The notes beneath the pieces are model-generated. The model saw only the letters and a program-made list of their open reading frames with translations. It had not been told where the DNA came from and ran no database searches. Below are positions 22,006-34,000 of a DNA stretch of 64,000 nucleotides, one piece after another. The stretch's first letter is position 1; every line of letters starts with the position of its first letter. The DNA is from Chlorocebus sabaeus (taxonomy: Eukaryota > Chordata > Mammalia > Primates > Cercopithecidae), in assembly GCF_047675955.1 (NCBI RefSeq), contig NC_132914.1, forward strand, positions 43,486,521 to 43,550,520, in the 5' to 3' direction. The translations under genes and the position numbers were made by a program.

Positions 22006-25000
22006 GAGACGGAGTCTTGCTCTGTGGCCCAGGCTGGAGTGCAGTGGCCGGATCTCAGCTCACTGCAAGCTCCGCCTCCGGGTTCACGCCTTTCTCCTGC
22101 CTCAGCCTCCCGAGTAGCTGGGACTACAGGCACCCGCCACCTCGCCCGGCTAGTTTTTTGTATTTTTTAGTGGAGACGGGGTTTCACCGTGTTAGCCAGG
22201 ATGGTCTCGATCTCCTGACCTCGTGATCCACCCGTTTCGGCCTCCCAAAGTGCTGGGATTACAGACTTGAGCCACCGCGCCCGGCCACAGATGTTACTTC
22301 TAAAAATCTATGGTTTGGATATGAAAGCCTGAAACAGGAGACTTCGAATCAGCTCCTCAAAGCCTCCAAGTTGTAATTTCTAAAAACTGTAGAAGAGAGT
22401 TTCTAGTTGGAATATTTTTTATTTTTAAAACTGACTGACAGATAAAACTATATGTGTTTACCATGTACAATATGATGTTTTGAAGTACATAAACATTGTG
22501 GAATGACCAAATCTAGCTACTTAATATATGTGCTACCTCACATAGTTACAATTTGTTTAGTGAGAACACTTTACATCCATCCACTCTCTAGCAATTTTCA
22601 GATATAGTTGACCCTTTAACAACACAGGGATTAGGAGCACCAACCCCCCACACAGTCAAAAATTGGCATAGTTTTTACTCCCCGAAAGTTCACTGTTGTT
22701 CACCAGACTCCTCACCGATAACAGTGAATTAACATATTTTTAATGTTATATGTGTTACATACTGTATTCTTACAATAAAAGAAGCTAAAGGTTATTACAA
22801 AAATCATAAGAGAAGATACACTGCAGTGCTGTACTGTATTTATTGATACCCTAAGTTTTTTTTTAATATATCAGGTTTTTTTAATATATCATTTGTTTAC
22901 AAGATGAATCATCTGTCTGAAATGGTGGGCAATTGTAGCTATAGATCTCGATCAGTTCCTATCAAGGAATTAAACTTCTTCTTATAAAGCCATAACTCTG
23001 CTTCTTGGGAGTACTTCCTACATCACTAATGGCACTTCATGTGGGTCCCAAAGGTGTTACTCAAGGTTTACAGTATTGCACTAAACTAACTATGAAAAAT
23101 ACGCAAGCACTGCAAGAGATTACTTTTTACTGTGATATGCAATCTATTAGAAAGACAAATGCTCACATGGAGATGATTACATTACACCAAGTTTTGCAGG
23201 TTGTTTTTTTTTTTTTTTTTTTTTTTTTTTGAGACAGGCTCTTGTTCTGTTGCACAGGCTGGAGTGCAGTGGTGCAATCAAAGCGCATTGTAGCCTCAGC
23301 CTCCCAGATATTCACAACACTTGAGCTCACCAAAATAGCAACAGGTGGCAGCCACAAAAATTGTTACACTGGTAAATATGTACTATATTTAATTTTACAC
23401 AGTTATGAGTTAATACTGTATCTTTACAGCTGTTTACATTTCTCATGACTGCAAATGGTGGAACCATGTAGTTTGGGTGTGTATATGTTTTGATAAATTT
23501 TAACTTTTTTATCATAGATTTGTATATATTTTATGGTAGTAAATGATGAAATAGACTAGTACCTACATATATTTCATGCATTAATGACATACCTTTTCCT
23601 TAATTTTTTCATTATTTATAGACTATGCGATTTGTCTGAGAGTTTTTTCATTGTTGCAAATATCCAAAAATTTTCCGATATATTTATTTTTTTTAATTCA
23701 TGTATAAATGTCGCCACCCAGTTAAAACCTGTGTTTTTCAAGGGTCAACTGCATTATTATAGTCATCACGTTACACAATAGACCTTTAGAACTTACTCTA
23801 TCTAGCTGAAACTTTCTATCCATTGACCAACAACCTCCACCCCACCAGGCTACCCCACCCCCTAGTCTACAGTCTAGTTCTATGAGATCAACTTTTTTAG
23901 ATTCCACATGTAAGTGGATCATGTGGTATTTCTTTATGTGCCTGCCTTATTCACTTAGTATAATGTCCTCCAGGATCATCCATGTTGGCACAAAAGACAA
24001 GATTTCCTTCTTTTTGTAGCAGAATAATATTCCATTGTGTGTGTATATATAGGATATATATACACACACACACTCTAGTTGAAGCAATTTTAAAGTTAAG
24101 TCGCTGTCCAAATATTTATAGAAGTATTTATAAGTTACTATGCCTTACTTTACAGCTTTTCTAAGTCATCAAACACAAATTTTTATGAAACTGGAAGAAA
24201 ATAATAACAACAATTTTTAAAATAGAAAATGATTTCACAAACTTTACCAAAATGTTCTAAAGATATGGTACTTGTTGGAAAAATAGTTCTTGGCAACATA
24301 GAAGAAATGAGAGGAAGGACTTCTGTTTCAACATTCCAGGGTATAAAAGCAACTCTGAAAACATAATAAAAATATTTTTGTTTAAATGGTTTAAAAAATT
24401 AAACCAGCAATCTAAAAGTATTAATTCTCTAAATCAGGTTAGCAATATTAAAATACAGTGCTTAAACGTTTTTTGCCCAAATAACTAAAAATGTAAATTC
24501 AAAGTTACTCCTTAAGACAGCTACCAATTGGCTGCAATTCAGAAAAAAATCTTTAAAACTATGTTTTTCTGATAAATTCATGGCAAAGAAAAGACGAAAG
24601 CAACTTAACACAGACGTTTCTCTTTGAAATACTTTATGTAGTATTTTGACAAGATATTTTCCAGCTTTCATCATGTTCTTCACTAGTCTAAAAAAATAAA
24701 ATCAACTTTGAGGTGTAATTCAACATAAAATGCACAGATTTTAAGAGTACATTTGGTAACTTTTGACCAAAGTGTGTACATATATATGTCTGTGTTAAGC
24801 ACCACCCCAATCAAGAAAGAGAACGTTTCCACCCCTGCAGAAAGTATCCTCACACTCCTTTGTAATCCATCTCCCTCCTTTCCAGGCAACCAAGGAACTG
24901 ATTTATATCACTATGTTATATTCTAAAACTCCTTGACCTGGGGATGGCTCTTCAAAGTTCTCAGTGTGCCTAGAGATCTGTTAAGACTCCCTCCCCTTCA

Positions 25001-28000
25001 AATTTTCTCCATTCAAACCCAAACCATTTCTCAGCTTTTTTTCTTTTTTTTACTCATTTAGGTCTCCTAACAAAAGACTATCTGAATCAGTATAAGGTGA
25101 GACTCTGGAGTAGGAGAAGAGAAGCATTGAGGAAAAAAATGTAACTTCTACATGTATAAAAATATGTAACTATAAGGAAGGGTTTCATAGTACATACATC
25201 TGGGCTTCTTCATTTGACTTCTATTATGTTCTGCCATCATTCCTAGAGGGTGAATGCCCTATACAGAACTATATTATAGTGACATATAAAATAAAGTCAT
25301 AATATGTTATAGGAATTAACATAACACTCAGGCAGCGACCCTAATCTTAACTTAGGAGCTTGATTTAAGTATATACTACGAGAAAGAAGCCTCTGGAGGG
25401 GCGGAGCAAGATGGCCAAATAGGAAAAGCTCCAGTCTCCAACTCCCAGCGCCAGCGACACAGAAGACCGGTGATTTCTGCATTTTCAACTGAGGTACTGG
25501 GGTCATCTCACTAGGGAGTGCCGGACAACTGGTGCTGGTCAGCTGCTGCAGCCCGACCAGCGAGAGCTGAAGCAGGGCGAGGCATCGCCTCACCTGGGAA
25601 GTGCAAGGGGGAAGGGAATCCCTTTTCCTAGCCAGGGGAACTGAGACACACAACACCTGGAAAATTGGGTAACTCCCACCCCAATACTGCGCTTTAAGCA
25701 AACAGGCACACCAGGAGATTATACCACACACGTGGCCGGGAGGGTCCCACGCCCACGGAGCCTCCCTCATTGCTAGCACAGCAGTCTGCGATCTAATCAC
25801 AAGGCAGCAGCAAGGCTGGGGGAGGGGCGCCCGCCATTGCTGAGGCTTAAGTAGGTAAACAAAGCCCCTGGGAAGCTCCAACTGGGTGGAGGTCACAGCA
25901 GCTCAAGGAAACCTGCCTGTCTCTGTAGACTCCACCTCTGGGGACAGGGCACAGATAAACAACAACAACAAAAAAAGCAGCAGAAACCTCTGCAGACACA
26001 AATGACTCTGTCTGACAGCTTTGAAGAGGGCAGTGGATCTCCCAACACGGAGGTTGAGATCTGAGAATGGACAGACTGCCTGCTCAAGTGGGTCTCTGAC
26101 CCCTGAGTAGCCTAACTGGGAGACATCCCCCACTAGGGGCAGTCTGACACCCCACACCTCACAGGGTGGAGTACACCCCTGAGAGGAAGCTTCCAAAGTA
26201 AGAATCAGACAGGCACACTCGCTGTTCAGCAATATTCTATCTTCTGCAGCCTCTGCTGCTGATACCCAGGCAAACAGGGTCTGGAGTGGACCTCAGGCAA
26301 TCTCCAACAGACCTATAGCCCAGGGTCCTGACTGTTAGAAGGAAAAATGTCAAACAGGAAGGACACCTACACCAAAACCCCATTAGTACGTCACCATCAT
26401 CAAAGACCAGAGGCAGATAAAACCACAAAGCTGGGGAAAAAGCAGGGCAGAAAAGTTGGAAATTCAAAAAATAAGAGCGCATCTCCCCCTGCAAAGGAGC
26501 GCAGCTCATCGCCAGCAACGGATCAAAGCTTGACAGAGAATGACTTTGACGAGATGAGAGAAGAAGGCTTCAGTCCATCAAACTTCTCAGAGCTAAAGGA
26601 GGAATTACGTACCCAGCGCAAAGAAACTAAAAATCTTGAAAAAAGAGTGGAAGAATTGATAGCTAGAGTAATTAATGCAGAGAAGGTCATAAAAGAAATG
26701 ACAGAGATGAAAACCATGACACGAGAAATAAGTGACAAATGCACAAGCTTCAGTAACCGACTCGATCAACTGGAAGAAAGAGTATCAGCGATTGAGGATC
26801 AAATGAATGAAATGAAGCGAGAAGAGAAACCAAAAGAAAAAAGAAGAAAAAGAAATGAACAAAGCCAGCAAGAAGTATGGAATTATGTAAAAAGACCAAA
26901 TCTACGTCTGATTGGGGTGTCTGAAAGTGAGGGAGAAAATGGAACCAAGTTGTAAAACACTCTTCAGGATATCATCCAGGAGAACTTCCCCAACCTAGTA
27001 GGGCAGGCCAACATTCAAATCCAGGAAATACAGAGAACGCCACAAAGATACTCCTCTAGAAGAGCAACTCCAAGACACATAATTGCCAGATTCACCAAAG
27101 TTGAAATGAAGGAAAAAATCTTAAGGGCAGCCAGAGAGAAAGGTCGGGTTACCCACAAAGGGAAGCCCATCAGACTAACAGCAGATCTCTCGGCAGAAAC
27201 TCTACAAGCCAGAAGAGAGTGGGTACCAATATTCAACATTCTTAAAGAAAAGAATTTTCAACCCAGAATTTCATATCCAGCCAAACTAACTTTCATAAGT
27301 GAAGGAGAAATAAAATTCTTTACAGATAAGCAAATGCTTAGAGATTTTGTCACCACCAGGCCTGCCTTACAAGAGACCTTGAAGGAAGCACTAAACATGG
27401 AAAGGAACAACCGGTACCAGCCATTGCAAAAACATGCCAAAATGTAAAGACCATCGAGGCTAGGAAGAAACTGCATCAACTAACCAGCAAAATAACCAGT
27501 TAATAATATAATGGCAGGATCAAGTTCACACATAACAATATTAACCTTAAATGTAAATGGACTAAATGCTCCAATTAAAAGACACAGACTGGCAAACTGG
27601 ATAAAGAGTCAAGACCCATCAGTTTGCTGTATTCAGGAGACCCATCTCACATGCAGAGACGTACATAGGCTCAAAATAAAGGGATGGAGGAAGATCTACC
27701 AAGCAAATGGAGAACAAAAAAAAGCAGGAGTTGCAATCCTAGTCTCTGATAAAACAGACTTTAAACCATCAAGGATCAAAAGAGACAAAGAAGGCCATTA
27801 CATAATGGTAAAGGGATCAATTCAACAGGAAGAGCTAACTATCCTAAATATATATGCACCCAATACAGGAGCACCCAGATTCATAAAGCAAGTCCTTAGA
27901 GACTTACAAAGAGACTTAGACTCCCATACAATAATAATGGGAGACTTCAACACTCCACTGTCAACATTAGACAGATCAACGAGACAGAAAGTTAACAAGG

Positions 28001-31000
28001 ATATCCAGGAATTGAACTCAACTCTGCACCAAGTGGACCTAATAGACATCTACAGAACTCTCCACCCCAAATCAACAGAATACACATTCTTCTCAGCACC
28101 ACATCACACTTATTCCAAAATTGACCACATAACTGGAAGTAAAGCACTCCTCAGCAAATGTACAAGAACAGAAATTATAACAAACTGTCTCTCAGACCAC
28201 AGTGCAATCAAACTAGAACTCAGGACTAAGAAACTCAATCAAAACCGCTCAACTACATGGAAACTGAACAACCTGCTCCTGAATGACTCCTGAATGAATG
28301 GGTACATACGAAATGAAGGCAGAAATAAAGATGTTCTTTGAAACCAATGAGAACAAAGATACAACATACCAGAATCTCTGGGACACATTTAAAGCAGTGT
28401 GTAGAGGGAAATTTATAGCACTAAATGCCCACAAGAGAAAGCTGGAAAGATCTAAAATTGACACTCTAATATTACAATTAAAAGAACTAGAGAAGCAAGA
28501 GCAATCACATTCAAAAGCTAGCAGAAGGCAAGAAATAACTAAGATCAGAGCAGAACTGAAGGAGATAGAGACACAAAAAACTCTCCAAAAAATCAATGAA
28601 TCCAGGAGTTGGTTTTTTGAAAAGATCAACAAAATTGACAGACCACTAGCAAGATTAATAAAGAAGAAAAGAGAGAAGAATCGAATAGATGCAATAAAAA
28701 GTGATAAAGGGGATATCACCACCGACCCCACAGAAATACAAACTACCATCAGAGAATACTATAAACACCTCTACGCAAATAAACTAAAAATCTAGAAGAA
28801 ATGGATAATTTCCTGGACACATACACTCTTCCAAGACTAAAACAGGAAGAAGTTGAATCCCTGAACAGACCAATAGCAGGCTCTGAAATTGAGGCAATAA
28901 TTAATAGCCTACCAACCAAAAAAACTCCAGGACCAGATGGATTCACAGCTGAATTCTACCAGAGGTACAAGGAGGAGCTGGTACCATTCCTTCTGAAACT
29001 ATTCCAATCAACAGAAAAAGAGGGAATCCTCCCTAACTCATTTTATGAGGCCAACATCATCCTGATACCAAAGCCTGGCAGAGACACAACAAAAAAAGAG
29101 AATTTTAGACCAATATCCCTGATGAACATTGATGCAAAAATCCTTAATAAAATACTAGCAAACCGGATTCAGCAGCACATCAAAAAGCTTATCCACCATG
29201 ATCAAGTGGGCTTCATCCCTGGGATGCAAGGCTGGTTCAACATTCGCAAATCAATAAATGTAATTCAGCATATAAACAGAAACAAAGACAAGAATCACGT
29301 GATTATCTCAATAGATGCAGAAAAGGCTTTTGACAAAATTCAAAAGCCCTTCATGCTAAAAACACTCAATAAATTCGGTATTGATAGAACGTATCTCAAA
29401 ATAATAAGAGCTATTTATGACAAACCCACAGCTAATATCATCCTGAATGGGCAAAAACTGGAAAAATTCCCTTTGAAAACTGGCACAAGACAGGGATGCC
29501 CTCTCTCACCACTCCTATTCAACATAGTGTTGGAAGTTCTGGCTAGGGCAATCAGGCAAGAGAAAGAAATCAAGGGTATTCAGTTAGGAAAAGAAGTCAA
29601 ATTGTCCCTGTTTGCAGATGACATGATTGTATATTTAGAAAACCCCATTGTCTCAGCCCAAAATCTCCTTAAGCTGATAAGCAACTTCAGCAAAGTCTCA
29701 GGATACAAAATCAATGTGCAAAAATCACAAGCATTCTTATACACCAGTAATAGACAAACAGAGAACCAAATCATGAATGAACTTCCATTCACAATTGCTT
29801 CAAAGAGAATAAAATACCTAGGAATCCAACTTACAAGGGATGTGAAGGACCTCTTCAAGGAGAGCTACAAACCACTGCTCAGTGAAATAAAAGAGGACAC
29901 AAACAAATGGAAGAACATCCCATGCTCATGGATGGGAAGAATCAATATTGTGAAAATGGCCATACTGCCCAAGGTTATTTATAGATTCAATGCCATCCCC
30001 ATCAAGCTACCAATGAGTTTCTTCACAGAATTGGAAAAAATTGCTTTAAAGTTCATATGGAACCAAAAAAGAGCCTGCATTGCCAAGACAATCCTAAGTC
30101 AAAAGAACAAAGCTGGAGGCATCACGCTACCTGACTTCAAACTATACTACAAGGCTACAGTAACCAAAACAGCATGGTACTGGTACCAAAACAGAGATAT
30201 AGACCAATGGAACAGAACAGAGTCCTCAGAAATAATACTACACATCTACAGCCATCTGATCTTTGACAAACCTGAGAGAAACAAGAAATGGGGAAAGGAT
30301 TCCCTATTTAATAAATGGTGCTGGGAAAATTGGCTAGCCATAAGTAGAAAGCTGAAACTGGAGCCTTTCCTTACTCCTTATACGAAAATTAATTCAAGAT
30401 GGATTAGAGACTTAAATGTTAGAGCTAATACCATAAAAACCCTAGAAGAAAACCTAGGTAGTACCATTCAGGACATAGGCATGGGCAAGGACTTCACGTC
30501 TAAAACACCAAAAGCAACGGCAGCAAAAGGCAAAATTGACAAATGGGATCTAATTAAACTAAAGAGCTTCCGCACAGCAAAAGAAACTACCATCAGAGTG
30601 AACAGGCAACCTACAGAATGGGAGAAAATTTGTGTAATCTACTCATCTGACAAAGGGCTAATATCCAGAACCTACAAACAACTCAAACAAATTTACAAGA
30701 AAAAAACAAACAACCCTATCAAAAAGTGGGCAAAGGATATGAACAGACATTTTTCAAAAGAAGACATTCATACAGCCAACAGACACATGAAAAAACACTC
30801 ATCATCACTGGCCATCAGATAAATGCAAATCAAAACCACAATGAGATACCATCTCACACCAGTTAGAATGGTGATCATTAAAATGTCAGGAAACAACAGG
30901 TGCTGGAGAGGATGTGGAGAAATAGGAACACTTTTACACTGTTGGTGGGACTGTAAACTAGTTCAACCATTATGGAAAACAGTATCGCGATTCCTCAAGG

Positions 31001-34000
31001 ATCTAGAACTAGAAGTACCATATGACCCAGCCATCCCATTACTGGGTATATACCCAAAGGATTATAAATCATGCTGCTATAAAGACACATGCACACGTAT
31101 GTTTATTGCGGCACTATTCCCAATAACAAAGTCTAGGAATCAACCCAAATGTCCATCAGTGACAGACTGGATTAAGAAAATGTGGCACATATACACCATG
31201 GAATACTATGCAGCCATAAAAAAGGATGAGTTCGTGTCCTTTGTAGGGACATGGATGCAGCTGGAAACCACCATTCTTAGCAAACTATCACAAGAACAGA
31301 AAACCAAACACCGCATGTTCTCACTCATAGGTGGGAACTGAACAATGAGATCACTTGGACTCGGGAAGGGGAACATCACACACAGGGGCCTATCACGGGG
31401 AGGGGGGAGGGGGAGGGATTGCATTGGGAGTTATACCTGATGTAAATGACGAGTTGATGGGTGCTGACGAGTTGATTGGTGCAGCACACCAACATGGCAC
31501 AAGTATACATATGTAACAAACCTGCACGTTATGCACATGTACCCTAGAACTTAAAGTATAATAATAATAAAAAAATTTTTTTAAAAAGTATATATTACAT
31601 ATCTAGCACCATCTTAGTAGCTTCAGGACTAAACTAAGAAATGAAAAACGAGATTACAGAAAGTCATGAGTGTTGGGGTAGAGTAGGCACTTGATCAAAT
31701 AGTTATTTAGAAGAACATTTTTGAGGAGAGGAATATGGTAAAAGTGTGATTCAGATGACAGCATACAGGTAAGACTGGAACAGGAGAACAGTACAGGTAT
31801 GGTGACAGATGTATTACTAATAATAAATCTTAATATTCAGGTTCTCTCCCTTTTAAATAAATCTAGCATATACACAGCTATACTTGTTAAACAGATAAGG
31901 ATTCTTTACTTTCTAAGGGGTCCTTTATGTAACAATCTTTGTTGGGCATTTGAAACACCGAAGTTTAATTTGCACAAAACTTCCTTAGGAAAATAACAAC
32001 TAAATAAGGTACCCCTGTATTTAAGTACTAATGCTATCTTGTTCACGTTAGCATGTAAACACCTGAGTAAATAATTTTTTATTTTTACCTTCCAATTCCA
32101 GGTAATGTATCAGGAAACCATGACAATTCCAGTTCATGTCTCTTCTGCCTAATCAATGTACTGATTTCACTGGCTTCTATAAATTCTGTACTAAAAGATA
32201 AATTTTAGACCTTCATCAGAATCTCACAATTTTAGGTTCAAAAAAACAATTAGGTCGTACAAAGAATAGCAGGTGTTTTTGTACCTAGCATTATGAATCA
32301 CACTTATCAGAATGTGAGCTTTTTTCTATTTAAACACTTTCAAAATAAACTCATTCCCAAAATAAGTACAATTTTTATATCGCAAATTAGAATTGTATTT
32401 ATTTGTTAAAAATAACCCTTGAATTTCTATCTTAAGTCACAGAATTTTTTAAATAAAGTCAAGTCAGAGTAATATCCTCATTATTGAAAGAAAGAAATTC
32501 TAGGTGCAATGGTTTCCTACTTGAAACTAAGCCTAAGACAAAAGAAGAAAATAAAGGAGGGTAAGATGACTGCAACCAAAAATGGGCATAGTTCAGCTTT
32601 TCAAAAGCCTACTTAGATATAATTTTTTTTGGTACCTTGCCAAGCTCTAAAATTAAATCACACAATCTTATTCTGTGCTGCTGGCTCAACTAACTATATG
32701 TGATTTTAAAGCCTCAATTTAATCTGCAAATTCCATAAGTATCAACTTTGTATCTACTTGCCAGTCACTAGGATTCAAAGATGAATGGATCAGCTCTAAA
32801 AGGGTTCTTCTTTAGGTAACATCCCCACAATCTAATAAATAACCTACTTCTCTATAATATAAAGAGCTTATATAGAACAACTTATTAATGAAAACAAAGC
32901 GCACTGGCATAGGCAATCATTGCACAATAGAGAAGCTCCCCAAATTAACAGGTTTTCTCTTGGCTAGAGCTACTTTACATTTAAAAATTAAAAAACAAAG
33001 AAAAGAAAAAAACTAGCAAAAAAACCAAGGTGGGCCTTTCAGATTTTATTGGGCCTAGAGTTTAAATTTCTAGCAAAGTTAATAATTAAACATCAAGTAT
33101 AAACAGCATAAATTAAAAGTAGAAAATACTAACCAATAAGCTCTATAGGAGGTAAAGGAAGATTCTCCAGGGTGACTAACAGAAGAAAAGATATTGCAGA
33201 AAAAATTTCTGAAGCACTGATTTGTACTCCAATTTGATCTCTGTGGCTAGAAAAGTAAAAAGTAGTTAGTGAAACCGCAAATAAAAATATCTCTAATAGG
33301 TAAATAATAGTTATACTTAAATATTTTGATACACCTGAAGCACTGGTTATTTATGGACTAAATAACCCTAAAGTATTATTATTTAAGAAAAAGATTTTTC
33401 TTGGTTTCAACCAACCTTATTTATCTTTATTGCTGCATTTTTCTCTCCTCCTGTTTCACTGTATAAAGAGTTTCCTGTACAAAGACATAAAAGGACTTGG
33501 TTACCTTGTATTAATTTTTATTAAAAAGGCTATAAACCAGCACTGATACCAGTATACTGCCAAGGGTTGAAATATGTAGAAAAGCTGCATTTCAAATAAT
33601 ACACATTTTTTACACAATTTTCCCAAATGCCGATTTCATCTTATCTTGTTAAGCTACAAATACAAGTAAAATATAAAAGGCCACAATAGAGAAAACTGGG
33701 TGAAGTATGTAAAACCTGCTATGTTTACAACATGTGAGTTAAAATTCTAATCATTTTCTGCCACCTTATGCAAACTTAAACTATCTTGTAACAAAAGGTA
33801 TACACAAGAAGTCAAGCTATTTAATATCAATAATGCACTTAACATTTCTTTTCCAGCTAGCATCTAGAAAACAGGTAGCTATCTCAAGTACAGGCTGACT
33901 AGGGGGCCTGGGGCCATCAACTCTTGTTAACCATAAATTACCATTTAGCCACTGGCACCCACTTCAGGTGTGTTCTTTCCTTCAAATTTTATACTAAGAG

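Larger units (their letters stand above)
22418..24062 (-). repeat. L1M 3' end split by a Tigger2-like element
   Basis: The L1 pieces are at 22418-22606 ('tgatgttttgaagtacataa', 'acctcacatagttacaattt') and 23752-24062 ('cttttttagattccacatgt', 'gtataatgtcctccaggatc'). They join in register across the inserted transposon. Confidence 0.8.
21301..24247 (-). other. SCAF11: SCAF11 intron 9
   Basis: Contains two Alus and a nested L1M/Tigger2/Alu block. The remainders, 21301-21583 and 24063-24247, hold nothing recognised. Confidence 0.85.
25391..31585 (+). mobile_element. Full-length L1 retrotransposon (L1PA type), inactive
   Basis: About 6.2 kb with all parts: a GC-rich 5' UTR opening 'ggaggggcggagcaagatgg', ORF1, a 63 bp spacer, ORF2, a 3' UTR with a G-rich tract (31391-31418) and an A-rich tail. 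An imperfect 13 bp duplication flanks it. It lies antisense to SCAF11, the orientation tolerated in introns because its poly(A) signals are then silent. Both frames are broken (see ORF1, ORF2), so it cannot mobilise itself. Confidence 0.97.
24355..32088 (-). other. SCAF11: SCAF11 intron 8, host of the full-length L1
   Basis: Outside the L1, 24690-24925 is an older antisense L1M piece. 24355-24689, 24926-25366 and 31599-32088 hold nothing recognised. Confidence 0.85.

Noticed and set aside
25903..26232. 109-codon minus-strand open frame over the L1 5' UTR
   Set aside because: No recognisable protein and no start context; a chance frame in GC-rich L1 DNA.
28249..28749. 166-codon minus-strand frame within L1 ORF2
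   Set aside because: Antisense shadow of the adenine-rich ORF2 coding strand.
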